A stretch of DNA of 56,597 nt, taken from positions 1,693,675-1,750,271 of the forward strand of contig NZ_JH165054.1 in the NCBI RefSeq assembly GCF_000227295.1, given 5' to 3'. Under the pieces are notes generated by a model. That model did no database searches and was not told the origin of the DNA. It saw nothing but the letters and a program-made list of their open reading frames with translations. Below, one piece after another: positions 29,063-38,030 of the stretch. How positions within the stretch are numbered: the stretch's first letter is position 1; each line of letters begins with the position of its first letter. The stretch comes from Cutibacterium avidum ATCC 25577 (GTDB lineage Bacteria > Actinomycetota > Actinomycetes > Propionibacteriales > Propionibacteriaceae). The position numbers and the translations under genes were made by a program.

Positions 29063-29111
29063 CTGGACACAGGAAACCCCGGCCCTGTCGGGTCAGGGTT
29101 CTCGTTGCGGC

Positions 29112-30170
29112 TCAGAGACGCTCGGCGATGCCTCGCCCGATCTCGCTGGTGGTACGGGATGGCCCTGACGCCCTGGCAGCGACATCGGCCGCAACAGCCT
29201 TGCGGATGCGTTCAGCGTCGTCGGCGTGACCGAGATGGTCCAGGAGCAAGGCCATCGAGAGAATCGCGGCGGTGGGATCAGCCTTACCAGTTCCGGCGAT
29301 GTCAGGAGCAGAACCGTGCACCGGCTCGAACATCGACGGGTACTCACCAGAGGTGTTGATGTTTGCGCTGGGGGCCAGGCCGATGCCACCGGTCACCGCT
29401 CCTGCGAGGTCGGTGAGGATGTCTCCGAAGAGGTTGTCGGTGACGATGACGTCGAAATGCTGGGGCTCCTTGACCAGAGCGATCGTCACGGCATCGACGT
29501 GCATGTAGTCGGTGGTCACCTGGGGGAACTCCACGGAGACCTCGTCGACAATTCGACGCCACAGCGAACCGGCGTTGACGAGGACATTGTGCTTGTGGAC
29601 GAGGGTGAGGTGGCCACGACGGACAGCTGCTCGCGAGAAGGCGTCGCGAACGACCCTCTCAACCCCGAAGGCAGTGTTGATGCTCACCTCGGTGGCAATC
29701 TCGTGGGGGGTTCCGGTCCGCACCGATCCGCCATTGCCACAGTAGAGACCTTCGGTACCTTCTCGGCAGACGATGAAGTCGATGGGTCCGGCCTCGGTGA
29801 CCTCGGGAGCCAACGGAGTGGCGGTGCCGGGGTACCAGGTCGAGGGCCGCAGATTGACGCCATGGTCAAGGGCGAAACGAAGTTTGAGCAGTAGACCTCG
29901 TTCCAGGAGTCCTGAGGGGACCTCGGTCGAGCCGGGAGTGGCACCGACGGCTCCCAGCACGATGGCGTCTGCCTTCGAAATCTCGACCAGGGTGGAGTCA
30001 TTGAGGACCTCCCCGGTGGTCTTCCAGTGCTCGGCGCCGAGGTGGTACTCATGGGTGGTGAAGGTCTCGGTCCCGATCGTCCGCTCCAACACGTGGAGAG
30101 CCTGCTCGGTGACCTCGGGGCCGATTCCGTCGCCACCGATGACGGCGAGCTGCATCACGTCGTTCGTCAT
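29112..30170 (-). CDS. leuB: 3-isopropylmalate dehydrogenase
   Basis: Oxidatively decarboxylates 3-isopropylmalate with NAD in leucine synthesis. The protein has 352 residues. The N-terminal [17 protein letters not shown] is typical, the substrate Arg cluster is in [16 protein letters not shown] near residue 88, and the metal/NAD segment [14 protein letters not shown] (near 240) with [14 protein letters not shown] (near 286) is intact. ATG 30170 is chosen because a TAGGGT -10-like hexamer ends 7 bases upstream; a longer frame to 30218 exists. It is divergent from ilvE, giving a shared control region of about 90 bases. Confidence 0.95.
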   Translation of the reverse strand: MTNDVMQLAVIGGDGIGPEVTEQALHVLERTIGTETFTTHEYHLGAEHWKTTGEVLNDSTLVEISKADAIVLGAVGATPGSTEVPSGLLERGLLLKLRFALDHGVNLRPSTWYPGTATPLAPEVTEAGPIDFIVCREGTEGLYCGNGGSVRTGTPHEIATEVSINTAFGVERVVRDAFSRAAVRRGHLTLVHKHNVLVNAGSLWRRIVDEVSVEFPQVTTDYMHVDAVTIALVKEPQHFDVIVTDNLFGDILTDLAGAVTGGIGLAPSANINTSGEYPSMFEPVHGSAPDIAGTGKADPTAAILSMALLLDHLGHADDAERIRKAVAADVAARASGPSRTTSEIGRGIAERL

Positions 30171-30177
30171 GGTCGAA

Positions 30178-30183
30178 ACCCTA
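30178..30183 (-). promoter_or_regulatory. -10 element of leuB
   Basis: On the minus strand TAGGGT followed by TTCGACC (7 bases) and ATG 30170. There is no Shine-Dalgarno sequence, so the transcript is probably leaderless. Confidence 0.45.
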
Positions 30184-30247
30184 CCTGGATGGTCCACGAT
30201 GTGATCATCCGATTTCACGAATTGGAACAGCGGGTTCTTCCTCGGTG

Positions 30248-30253
30248 TAGCGT
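30248..30253 (+). promoter_or_regulatory. -10 element of ilvE
   Basis: TAGCGT followed by GTGGCC and ATG 30260, nearly identical to the sequence in front of hisF. It implies a leaderless start. Confidence 0.45.
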
Positions 30254-30259
30254 GTGGCC

Positions 30260-31351
30260 ATGAGTTTGCGCTTTGCTTCTGCTGATGATCTGACGTGGTC
30301 CTCCGACGAGCGGATCGCGCTGGAACATGCCACTCCCCGATTTGGTGAGGTTTTTATCGATCACATGGCCCTTGCCACCTGGCAGGCCGGTGACGGCTGG
30401 GGAGACGACGCCGTGGTCAATTACCGTGGTCTGGACATCAATCCTGGTGGTGCTGTTCTCCATTACGCCCAGGAGATTTTCGAGGGTCTCAAGGCCTACC
30501 GTCACGCAGACGGGTCCGTATGGCTTTTCCGTCCTGACCAGAACGGTGAGCGTTTCGCCCTGTCGGCTGAGCGCCTTGCCCTGCCCAAGTTGCCGATTGA
30601 GGACTTCGTCAACGCCTGTGTGCGGTTGGCCGAGGTCGACGCCCGCTGGGTTCCTGATCCTGGGGAGGACGGCGAGAAGTCCCTCTACCTGCGTCCGTTC
30701 ATGATTGCCAACCAGGACTTCCTCGGCGTCGCTCCTGCGACGAGGGTGCTGTTCTCCGTGATCGGTTCACCAGTGGGCGCCTACTTCGTCGGGGGAGTGA
30801 AGCCAGTGCGCATCCTCGTCGAGCGCCAGCAGGCTCGTACTGCTCCCGGCGGCACAGGCGAGGCGAAATGCGGTGGCAACTACGCTGCCTCGCTGCGCTC
30901 CCAAATCGAGGCCCAGGCCCGCGGCTGCGCCCAGGTGCTCTTCGTCGACGCGGTTGAGCATCGCTGGATCGAGGAACTCGGCGGCATGAACTTCATGGCC
31001 GTCAGCAAGGACGGCCAGCTCATCACCCCGGAGCTGACCGGCACGATCCTGCGCGGTATCACCCGTAGGTCCATTCTCGAGGTGGCCCCGGATCTCGGTC
31101 TGGAGCCGGTGGAGCGCAAGCTCGGCATCGACGAGATGCTTGACGGAGTGCGCTCGGGCGAGTTCCCGGAGGTCTTCGCCTGCGGTACCGCGGCGGTTGT
31201 CACCCCGATCGGATCCTTCCTCGACGGCGACGACGAGGTGACGGTCGCCGAGCCGACCGGAAAGACCACGATGGAGATTCGTCGTCGTCTCCTTGACATC
31301 CAGTTCGGCCGTGCCGAGGACACTCGTGGTTGGCTCAAGCGAGTCTGTTGA
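30260..31351 (+). CDS. ilvE: Branched-chain amino-acid aminotransferase
   Basis: Transfers the amino group from glutamate to the 2-oxo acids to make leucine, isoleucine and valine. It is a PLP fold-type IV enzyme of 363 residues. The catalytic Lys is in [12 protein letters not shown] near residue 202 and the conserved Glu segment is EELGGMNFM near 240. [14 protein letters not shown] and [12 protein letters not shown] also match the family. ATG 30260 is preferred over GTG 30254 because of the -10 spacing. It is followed by a strong hairpin and convergent deoA. Confidence 0.95.
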   Translation: MSLRFASADDLTWSSDERIALEHATPRFGEVFIDHMALATWQAGDGWGDDAVVNYRGLDINPGGAVLHYAQEIFEGLKAYRHADGSVWLFRPDQNGERFALSAERLALPKLPIEDFVNACVRLAEVDARWVPDPGEDGEKSLYLRPFMIANQDFLGVAPATRVLFSVIGSPVGAYFVGGVKPVRILVERQQARTAPGGTGEAKCGGNYAASLRSQIEAQARGCAQVLFVDAVEHRWIEELGGMNFMAVSKDGQLITPELTGTILRGITRRSILEVAPDLGLEPVERKLGIDEMLDGVRSGEFPEVFACGTAAVVTPIGSFLDGDDEVTVAEPTGKTTMEIRRRLLDIQFGRAEDTRGWLKRVC

Positions 31352-31396
31352 CCGGCACAACGTCAAAACTGTCCTGACGACACCTGTCCTGATGAC

Positions 31397-31433
31397 ACTG
31401 GGGCCGGTCCACTTTTGGTGAACCGGCCCCAGT
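31397..31433. terminator. Bidirectional terminator between ilvE and deoA
   Basis: ACTGGGGCCGGT (31397-31408) pairs perfectly with ACCGGCCCCAGT (31422-31433). The loop contains a further CAC/GTG pair around TTTTG. It sits between the convergent ends of ilvE and deoA. Confidence 0.8.
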
Positions 31434-31462
31434 CGTCGTCAGATGCCCTAGGTGCGATGCGC

Positions 31463-32746
31463 TCAGGCCGTAATGGTGTCGACGACGATGGTGCGGGGCT
31501 GGAAGGGCCTCCCGACGGTGAAGGCGTCGGTCAGGTCGTCCTCGGCGCGCGAGATGGTGTCGGCGGTGTCGGTGAGCAGGGTTGCCAGCGGCTGGCCAGC
31601 GACGACCCGATCACCCGGGCGAACGCGCAACATGACGCCGGCGGCAGCCTGTACCGGATCCTCCTTGCGAGCTCGTCCCGCTCCCAGACGCCAGGCGGCC
31701 AGGCCGACGGACATCGCGTCGATTCCGGTGACGACGCCAGCTTCGGAGGCGATGACGTCCTGGGAATGGTGAGCCACCGGCAGCGGAGCATCGGGGTCGC
31801 CGCCCTGGGCGCGGACCATGTCGCGCCAGACGTCCATGGCCTTGCCGCTGGCAAGGACGTCGGCCGGGTCAGTGCCGTCCAGCCCAGCGGCCTTGACCAT
31901 CTGGCGGGCCAGCGCGACGGTGAGGTCGACGACGTCGGCAGGTCCACCGCCGGACAGCACCTCGAGGGACTCGGCCACCTCGATGCCGTTACCGCAGGCA
32001 TACCCCAGCGGGACGTCCATCCTGGTCAGCAGGGCGGTGGTGCGCACGCCGGCGGACTCGCCCAGGCCGACGAGACGACGTGCCAGCTCGCGGGCGTCCT
32101 CCTCGGTCTTCATGAAGGCTCCCGAGCCCGTCTTGACGTCGAGGACAAGGCTGTCGGTGCCCTCGGCGATCTTCTTGCTCATGATCGAGGAGGCGATGAG
32201 GGGGATCGACTCGACGGTGCCGGTGACGTCACGCAAGGCATAGAGCTTCTTGTCCGCGGGGGCAAGCCCGGGCCCGGCAGCGCAGATGACGGCGCCGACA
32301 GTGTCGAGCTGGGCAACCATCTCGTCGTGGGAGAGGTCGGCTCGCCACCCGGGAATTGCCTCCATCTTGTCGAGGGTGCCGCCGGTGTGGCCCAGGCCGC
32401 GGCCGGACAGCTGGGGAACGGCTGCACCGCAGGCAGCGACGAGGGGAGCCAAAGGCAGGGTGATCTTGTCACCGACTCCACCGGTGGAGTGCTTGTCGAC
32501 GGTGGGACGAGACAGCCCCTTGAAGCTCATTCGCTCGCCGGACTCGATCATCGCCGTTGTCCAGGTCGAGAGCTCCTCGTCGTCCAGACCCTGGAAGAAC
32601 ACCGCCATGGCCATGGCGGACATCTGTTCATCGGCGACGACACCATCGGTGTATGCGCGAATGAGCCAACGGATCTGATCGGAGTCGAGGGTCTGACCTC
32701 CGCGCTTGGCGCGGATGAGGTCGAGGACGGAGTAGGTGGTGGTCAT
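31463..32746 (-). CDS. deoA: Thymidine/pyrimidine-nucleoside phosphorylase
   Basis: Splits thymidine or other pyrimidine nucleosides with phosphate, a salvage step. The protein has 427 residues. The phosphate-binding KHSTGGVGDK (near residue 84) and the family signature SGRGLGHTGGTLDKMEAIPG (near 114) are intact, as is SIMSKKIAEGTD (near 190). ATG 32746 begins MTTTYSVLDLIRAKR, the usual N-terminus; a -10-like CATACT lies 7 bases upstream. A very long open frame further upstream overlaps the divergent gene and is a shadow. Thymidine versus broad pyrimidine specificity cannot be told from sequence. Confidence 0.94.
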   Translation of the reverse strand: MTTTYSVLDLIRAKRGGQTLDSDQIRWLIRAYTDGVVADEQMSAMAMAVFFQGLDDEELSTWTTAMIESGERMSFKGLSRPTVDKHSTGGVGDKITLPLAPLVAACGAAVPQLSGRGLGHTGGTLDKMEAIPGWRADLSHDEMVAQLDTVGAVICAAGPGLAPADKKLYALRDVTGTVESIPLIASSIMSKKIAEGTDSLVLDVKTGSGAFMKTEEDARELARRLVGLGESAGVRTTALLTRMDVPLGYACGNGIEVAESLEVLSGGGPADVVDLTVALARQMVKAAGLDGTDPADVLASGKAMDVWRDMVRAQGGDPDAPLPVAHHSQDVIASEAGVVTGIDAMSVGLAAWRLGAGRARKEDPVQAAAGVMLRVRPGDRVVAGQPLATLLTDTADTISRAEDDLTDAFTVGRPFQPRTIVVDTITA

Positions 32747-32815
32747 GCCGGAAAGTATGGCAGTACCAGCGGGTTCTCGGTGTGTGGATGCCCCGGTTAT
32801 GTCGTGTGTCGCCAT

Positions 32816-32821
32816 TACTCT
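32816..32821 (+). promoter_or_regulatory. -10 element of the FAH-family gene
   Basis: TACTCT followed by TGACCC and ATG 32828. No Shine-Dalgarno sequence is present, consistent with a leaderless mRNA. Confidence 0.45.
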
Positions 32822-32827
32822 TGACCC

Positions 32828-33628
32828 ATGCGTATTGCCCGGTTTGTCACAGCTGGTTCCGACCCCGCCTTCGGGATCGTTGAGCTCGCCGCCGATCACG
32901 GAGACCATCCCGACACCATCGCCGTCATCACGGGAGATCCAGTAGCGGCTCCGGTTCAGTACACCGGTGCTCGTCACGACCTCGCTGACGTCCGGTTGCT
33001 GTCCCCGGTGATTCCGCGCTCCAAGATCATCGGAATCGGCCGTAACTACACCGAACACGCCAGTGAGCTGGGTAATGAAGTCCCATCCCGGCCTCTGCTC
33101 TTCCTCAAGCCCAACACCTCGGTCATCGGACCTGACGAGGCCATCGTCCGGCCGGCCGCATCCTCGAACCTGCACTACGAGGGGGAGCTGGCCATCGTCA
33201 TCGGTCGCATCTGTAAGGACGTCCCCGAGGAAAGGGCCCAGGAAGTCATCTTCGGGTTCACCGCGGCCAACGACGTCACCGCTCGCGACATGCAGAACTC
33301 CGACGGCCACTGGTTGCGTGCCAAGGGGTCGGACACCTTCTGCCCACTCGGCCCGTGGATGGTTACCCACTTCTCCGTCGCCGAGGCCTCACACCGACAG
33401 ATTGTCACTCGTCTGGACGGCGAGGAGGTCCAGCACAGCAACACCGACCAGATGATCCACACCATTCCCAAACTCATCTCCCACGTCTCGTCCTTCATGA
33501 CCCTGTTGCCCGGCGACGTCCTCCTCACCGGAACTCCTGCTGGAGTTGGGCCCATGGAACCCGGTCAGCGCGTCGAGGTCGAGATCGAGGGGATCGGTAC
33601 CCTGGCCAATACCGTCGTGGAGGCCTGA
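32828..33628 (+). CDS. Fumarylacetoacetate hydrolase family protein
   Basis: Protein of 266 residues of the FAH fold, which cleaves or hydrates 2-oxo acids or decarboxylates oxaloacetate, depending on the member. The N-terminal IGIGRNYTEHASELG (near residue 60) starts the domain. Metal-binding acids are in YEGELAIVIGR (near 117) and ANDVTARDMQ (near 147). LLPGDVLLTGTPAGVGP closes the domain. A homologue sits before gltX and the tRNA-Glu/Gln genes in mycobacteria (Rv2993c); here gltX is replaced by a CPBP protease gene whose ATG overlaps this stop by one base. Confidence 0.9.
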   Translation: MRIARFVTAGSDPAFGIVELAADHGDHPDTIAVITGDPVAAPVQYTGARHDLADVRLLSPVIPRSKIIGIGRNYTEHASELGNEVPSRPLLFLKPNTSVIGPDEAIVRPAASSNLHYEGELAIVIGRICKDVPEERAQEVIFGFTAANDVTARDMQNSDGHWLRAKGSDTFCPLGPWMVTHFSVAEASHRQIVTRLDGEEVQHSNTDQMIHTIPKLISHVSSFMTLLPGDVLLTGTPAGVGPMEPGQRVEVEIEGIGTLANTVVEA

Positions 33629-34590
33629 TGGCGACTCGTGCCGTGTCCCGCCGCTCGACGGTGACCGACCCTGAGCCGCGAGCGGACTACACTCGGGTTC
33701 TCGTCGATTCGTCGGCTGGACCGGGTCCCGGTCTGCTCGGTCTCATCGGGCTGTTACTGGGGTACGCGATCATTGTCCCCGGGCTGCTGTACGCCTTCCT
33801 GGGGATCGGTTTCCTCGTCGAGTGCAACGACGGGGAAGGGTTCAGCACCTACTACAAGCGAGCAGCTGGCTATCACACCGTCGGAGGCCTCATCGCCACC
33901 CATCTGGCGCTGGCAAGCCTCATCGTCGTGGTGTTGGTGCTGGCGCGGTATCTCAACCATCGCGCGCCTCGGTGGGTGGCATCAGTCCAACCAGGCATTC
34001 GATGGCGTTTCGGTCTGCTGGTGGCTGTGGTCGCCGTCGTCGTGCTCAACCTGACCCAGCTGCTGGTGCGCGGGGGAGCGGACGCCCATTACACCGTTCC
34101 CCGGTACTGGTGGGTGTGGCTGCTGGCGATCATCATCACATCGCCCTTGCAGGCCCTTGCCGAGGAGATGTTCTTTCGGGGGTATCTCATGAACGTCATC
34201 TCCGGACTGGCCTTGAACCTGCCTGAGAAAGCGGGTCGATGGCTTTCGGTCGTCGGCTCCGCCCTCATCTTCGCCTTGATGCACGGCACCCAAAACGCCT
34301 GGCTCTTCGCCGACAGACTCGCCTTCGGATTGCTCGCTGGATGGCTCGTCATCGTCACCGGCGGCTTGGAGGCCGGGGTTGCTGCCCACGTCGTCAACAA
34401 CCTCTTCGCCTTCGGCTATGCGGTCTTCCTGGGAGGGGTGTCGCAGGCTCGCGGCATGACCTCGATGGGTTGGGTCGACGCGGCCTGGGACATCGGCGGA
34501 TTCCTGACCATTGCCTTGGCCGGGTGGTGGATTGGGAACCTCATGAGAGTCGCTCGAAGGACACCCTCACGGCAAGGCATTTCGTCCTGA
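33628..34590 (+). CDS. CPBP-family (CAAX/Abi) intramembrane metalloprotease
   Basis: Membrane protein of 320 residues with about eight hydrophobic segments. The three family motifs are present: EEMFFRGYL near residue 185, FALMHG near 218 and AHVVNN near 256, giving the Glu-Glu, Arg and two His residues expected at the active site. The first 35 residues are charged and cytoplasmic. Substrate is unknown; members process peptides or mediate bacteriocin immunity. The start overlaps the FAH stop (TGATG). It precedes two tRNA genes. Confidence 0.88.
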   Translation: MATRAVSRRSTVTDPEPRADYTRVLVDSSAGPGPGLLGLIGLLLGYAIIVPGLLYAFLGIGFLVECNDGEGFSTYYKRAAGYHTVGGLIATHLALASLIVVVLVLARYLNHRAPRWVASVQPGIRWRFGLLVAVVAVVVLNLTQLLVRGGADAHYTVPRYWWVWLLAIIITSPLQALAEEMFFRGYLMNVISGLALNLPEKAGRWLSVVGSALIFALMHGTQNAWLFADRLAFGLLAGWLVIVTGGLEAGVAAHVVNNLFAFGYAVFLGGVSQARGMTSMGWVDAAWDIGGFLTIALAGWWIGNLMRVARRTPSRQGISS

Positions 34591-34665
34591 TTTGCAAAGT
34601 GGGGGGAGAGTTCGTTAAAGTTCCTCGTCGTTGCGCCACTGAGGTACACCGAGGTGGAACGGCAA

Positions 34666-34737
34666 TGGGGTATAGGGTAATTGGCAGCCCGACTGATTCT
34701 GGTTCAGTTAGTCCAGGTTCGAGTCCTGGTACCCCAG
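34666..34737 (+). tRNA. tRNA-Gln (CTG anticodon)
   Basis: A 72-base cloverleaf. Acceptor TGGGGTA pairs with TACCCCA, the anticodon loop TTCTGGT reads CTG (glutamine, CAG codons), and the T arm GTTCGAG is present. The 3' CCA is not encoded (discriminator G, then CTC). Confidence 0.95.
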
Positions 34738-34873
34738 CTCGGGAGACTGAAACCATGAAGTTGCGAAAGCGGCAGAATGATTGCTAAGGTTTTCCAGCCC
34801 GGTCCGGAAAGGATGCGGGAACAACAGAAAAAGGTTGTCAAAACCCGAACTCGACGGGCATTGATGTCCGTAT

Positions 34874-34949
34874 GGCCCCGTAGTGCAGCGGCCTAGCACG
34901 CGGCCCTCTCAAGGCTGAAACGGCGGTTCGAATCCGCTCGGGGCTACCA
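34874..34949 (+). tRNA. tRNA-Glu (CTC anticodon)
   Basis: Acceptor GGCCCCG pairs with CGGGGCT, the anticodon loop CTCTCAA reads CTC (glutamate, GAG codons), and the T arm GGTTCGAATCC is standard. The CCA end is encoded (34947-34949). A strong hairpin follows. Confidence 0.95.
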
Positions 34950-34952
34950 CCA

Positions 34953-34992
34953 AGTAATGGCCCGGATCCGTCAGGATCCGGGCCATTACTTT
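34953..34992. terminator. Terminator after tRNA-Glu, shared with the IclR gene
   Basis: A 17-base perfect stem, AGTAATGGCCCGGATCC (34953-34969) and its complement (34974-34990), with a GTCA loop and followed by TTC. It lies between the tRNA and the convergent IclR regulator gene. Confidence 0.8.
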
Positions 34993-35088
34993 CACAGCGG
35001 GAAATACCGACGCGGCCATTTCCGAGAATCAAAAAAAGGATGGAAGGGAATTCCCCCGCATCCCAGGCGCACACCGGGACGACCGGCC

Positions 35089-35808
35089 TCACTTGGCGGA
35101 GCGCCTCAGCACCTCGGACAGACGCCCTCCGGCAGCGACGACCGCAGGAGCGTGAATACGTCCGGGCTGGCGGGTCAGACGCTCAATCGGTCCAGAGACG
35201 GAGACGGCCGCAATGACCTTGCCGGAGGGGGACCGCACCGGGGCGGAGACCGAGGCGACGCCAGCTTCGCGCTCGCCCACCGATTGGGACCAGCCGCGCT
35301 TGCGTACGGCAGCGAGGGTGACCTCGGAGAAGGCGGAGTTGCTCAATCCACGACGGATCTTGTCGCTGTCCTCCCATGCCAGCAGAATCTGAGCCGCTGA
35401 TCCAGCGTCCATGGACAGGATGGATCCCACCGGGATGGTGTCCCGCAATCCGGTCGGACGCTCGGCGGTGGCTGCGCAGACGCGGCTGCCAGCCTGGCGA
35501 CGGTAGAGCTGAGCGGATTCACCGGTGATGTCTCGAAGTCTGGCCAGGATCGGTCCAGATGCAGCCAGGAGACGATCCTCGCCGGCTGCCGCTGCGAGCT
35601 CTGAGAGCCTCGGGCCGAGAATGAAGCGGCCTTGCAGATCACGACTGACGAACCGATGGTGTTCCAGCGCGCGGGCCAGACGATGGGCCGTCGGACGGGC
35701 CAATCCGGTCATCTGAACCAGTCCTGCCAAGGATGCCGGACCCGTCTCCAGGGCAGCCAACACGAGGGCGGCCTTGTCGAGCACGCCCACACCACTTGAT
35801 TCGTCCAT
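35089..35808 (-). CDS. IclR-family regulator next to leuCD (NdgR/LtbR-like)
   Basis: Protein of 239 residues. An N-terminal winged helix (LDKAALVLAALETG ... GLARPTAHRLARALE, residues 9-48) is followed by an IclR effector domain (about 75-235; LYRRQAGSRVC, SILSMDAGSAAQILLAW). In streptomycetes and corynebacteria the orthologue in this position (NdgR or LtbR) controls leuCD and other amino-acid genes. It is divergent from leuC, so the 35809-35928 gap is the likely control region. ATG 35808 is preceded 6 bases away by TAATAT, with no Shine-Dalgarno sequence, so the message is probably leaderless. The effector ligand is unknown. Confidence 0.9.
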   Translation of the reverse strand: MDESSGVGVLDKAALVLAALETGPASLAGLVQMTGLARPTAHRLARALEHHRFVSRDLQGRFILGPRLSELAAAAGEDRLLAASGPILARLRDITGESAQLYRRQAGSRVCAATAERPTGLRDTIPVGSILSMDAGSAAQILLAWEDSDKIRRGLSNSAFSEVTLAAVRKRGWSQSVGEREAGVASVSAPVRSPSGKVIAAVSVSGPIERLTRQPGRIHAPAVVAAGGRLSEVLRRSAK

Positions 35809-35814
35809 ATGGCG

Positions 35815-35820
35815 ATATTA
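35815..35820 (-). promoter_or_regulatory. -10 element of the IclR regulator gene
   Basis: On the minus strand TAATAT ends 6 bases before ATG 35808, with TCGACG 17 bases upstream as a plausible -35. It is one of the best promoter matches in the window and implies a leaderless mRNA. Confidence 0.55.
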
Positions 35821-35928
35821 GCGTTCCAAATCCTGATCGTCGAGTCAGAATGGGTCTCGCCAACCGGTGGGGGCTGATGACATGCCACACAACATCGGTG
35901 ACGAACGACCAGCGAAAGGGAAGACGCG

Positions 35929-37350
35929 ATGGGGAGAACGCTGAGCGAGAAGCTCTGGGACGCCCACGTTGTCAGGCACGGACAGGACGGGGAGCGCGAC
36001 CTTCTCTACATCGACCTCCACCTTGTGCACGAGGTGACCAGTCCCCAGGCCTTCGACGGACTGCGGTTGGCGGGACGCAAGGTTCGTCGCCCGGATCTGA
36101 CGATTGCGACCGAGGACCACAACATCCCCACCCTCGACATTCTCCAGCCCATCGCCGACCCGATCTCGCGGGCACAGGTCGAGGCGTTGCGTGAGAACGC
36201 TCCTGAGTTCGGGGTGCCGCTGCATCCTCTGGGTGACGCGGACCAGGGAGTGGTACACATCATTGGCCCCCAGCTGGGGCTCACCCAGCCGGGTATGACG
36301 ATTGTGTGTGGTGACTCCCACACCTCGACCCATGGTGCCTTGGGTGCTCTGGCCTTTGGCATCGGCACCAGCGAGGTCGAGCACGTGTTGGCGACCCAGA
36401 CCCTGCCGCAGGTCAAGCCCAGGACCATGGCGGTGACGGTTGACGGGGAGCTGCCGGAAGGCGTCACCCCGAAGGACCTCATCCTGGCCCTCATCTCCAA
36501 GACCGGCACCGGCGGTGGCCAGGGCCACATGGTCGAGTATCGCGGTGAGGCCATCGAGAAGATGTCGATGGAGGGCCGCATGACGATCTGCAACATGTCG
36601 ATTGAGTGGGGAGCCCGCGCCGGCATGGTCGCCCCCGACGAGACCACCTTCGCCTACCTCAAGGACCGTCCGCATGCACCCAAGGGCGAGCAGTGGGACG
36701 AGGCCGTCAAGTATTGGCGCACCCTGCGTACTGACGACGACGCCACCTTTGACGCCGAGATCCGCCTCGACGCATCCAAGCTCACCCCCTTCGTGACGTG
36801 GGGGACGAACCCCGGCCAGGGGGTCCCGCTGGGCGGGGTCGTCCCTGCCGCCGAGGATTTCGAGGATGAGGTGGCTCGTAGCGCCGCTGCTCGCGCCCTG
36901 GAGTACATGGACCTCACACCAGGTACCAAGATGCGCGACATCCCCATTGACACCGTCTTCCTGGGGTCGTGCACCAACGGTCGCATCGAGGATCTCCGGC
37001 TGGCCGCCGAGGTCATCAAGGGGCGTCACATCGCCGAAGGCACCCGAATGCTCGTCGTTCCCGGTTCGGCGCGGGTGCGACTGCAGGCCATGGAGGAGGG
37101 TCTGGACGAGGTCTTCATCAAGGCCGGAGCCGAGTGGCGCGGAGCCGGATGTTCCATGTGCCTGGGCATGAACCCTGACCAGCTGTCACCGGGGGAGCGC
37201 TCGGCGTCGACCTCGAACCGAAACTTCGAGGGGCGTCAGGGCAAGGGAGGACGAACCCACCTCGTCTCCCCGGCCGTCGTTGCCGCCACGGCTGTCACCG
37301 GACGGCTCTCCAGTCCCGCCGATCTGCCACCCGTTTCCCACGAGGCCTGA
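35929..37350 (+). CDS. leuC: 3-isopropylmalate dehydratase large subunit
   Basis: Isomerises 2-isopropylmalate to 3-isopropylmalate with a 4Fe-4S cluster, in a complex with LeuD. The protein has 473 residues. It starts [21 protein letters not shown] lies near residue 64, [11 protein letters not shown] near 125, and the cluster Cys residues are in LGSCTNGR (near 347) and GCSMCLGMN (near 410). ATG 35929 has AAAGGGAAG upstream. The divergent IclR protein is its likely regulator. leuD starts one base after its stop. Confidence 0.96.
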   Translation: MGRTLSEKLWDAHVVRHGQDGERDLLYIDLHLVHEVTSPQAFDGLRLAGRKVRRPDLTIATEDHNIPTLDILQPIADPISRAQVEALRENAPEFGVPLHPLGDADQGVVHIIGPQLGLTQPGMTIVCGDSHTSTHGALGALAFGIGTSEVEHVLATQTLPQVKPRTMAVTVDGELPEGVTPKDLILALISKTGTGGGQGHMVEYRGEAIEKMSMEGRMTICNMSIEWGARAGMVAPDETTFAYLKDRPHAPKGEQWDEAVKYWRTLRTDDDATFDAEIRLDASKLTPFVTWGTNPGQGVPLGGVVPAAEDFEDEVARSAAARALEYMDLTPGTKMRDIPIDTVFLGSCTNGRIEDLRLAAEVIKGRHIAEGTRMLVVPGSARVRLQAMEEGLDEVFIKAGAEWRGAGCSMCLGMNPDQLSPGERSASTSNRNFEGRQGKGGRTHLVSPAVVAATAVTGRLSSPADLPPVSHEA

Positions 37351-37351
37351 G

Positions 37352-37942
37352 ATGGACGCTTTCACCACGCACACCGGAGTTCCTGTCCCGCTGCGACGGG
37401 CCAACGTCGACACCGACCAGATCATTCCCGCGAGCTACCTCAAGCGGATCACCCGAACCGGTTTCGAGGACGGCCTGTTCGCCTCCTGGCGCTCCGAGCC
37501 GGACTTCGTGCTCAACAAGGAGCCGTGGAGCACCGGCTCGATCCTCATCGTGGGGCCCGACTTCGGTATCGGATCCTCCCGTGAGCACGCGGTGTGGGCA
37601 CTGCAGAACTACGGGTTCAAGGTCGTCATCGGATCGCGGTTCGCCGACATCTTCCGCAACAACTCCGGAAACAACGGACTGCTGCTCGCCCAGGTGGACC
37701 TCGCGGTCGTCGAGAAACTGTGGGACTTCGCCGAGCACAACCTCGGTGAGAAGCTCACCGTCTCCCTCGAAGACAAGACCATCAGCCTACCCGACGGTAC
37801 GTCCCACCCGTTCGTGATCGACGACGCCACCCGTCAGCGTCTGCTTGCAGGCCTGGATGCCATTGGCGAGACCCTCGAGTACGCCGACGACATCGCAGCT
37901 TACGAGGCTCGTCGGCCATCCTTCCTGCCGACGACGGCTTGA
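37352..37942 (+). CDS. leuD: 3-isopropylmalate dehydratase small subunit
   Basis: Swivelling small subunit that completes the LeuCD active site. It has 196 residues: N-terminal [18 protein letters not shown], then [17 protein letters not shown] near residue 72 and [16 protein letters not shown] near 97, all family landmarks. ATG 37352 is one base after the leuC stop, giving coupled translation. The operon appears to end here; a long-range dyad follows before plsC. Confidence 0.96.
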   Translation: MDAFTTHTGVPVPLRRANVDTDQIIPASYLKRITRTGFEDGLFASWRSEPDFVLNKEPWSTGSILIVGPDFGIGSSREHAVWALQNYGFKVVIGSRFADIFRNNSGNNGLLLAQVDLAVVEKLWDFAEHNLGEKLTVSLEDKTISLPDGTSHPFVIDDATRQRLLAGLDAIGETLEYADDIAAYEARRPSFLPTTA

Positions 37943-37948
37943 CCCGTT

Positions 37949-38008
37949 GATCAACCCACTCATCGATCACCGATGACAGTATCAGTGAGCCGATAGGGTG
38001 GGTTGATC
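37949..38008. repeat. Long-range dyad between leuD and plsC
   Basis: GATCAACCCAC (37949-37959) and its perfect complement GTGGGTTGATC (37998-38008) are 38 bases apart. The right arm overlaps a probable plsC -10 (TAGGGT, 37994-37999). It may be an operator, a looped RNA stem or a weak terminator; I cannot tell which. Confidence 0.45.
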
Positions 38009-38030
38009 CACATCACTCAGGAGGGATACC

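Noticed and set aside
31415-32824. A 469-codon plus-strand frame opposite deoA
   Set aside because: It is the shadow of deoA, rich in Gly/Asp/His with no recognisable domain, and starts inside a terminator.
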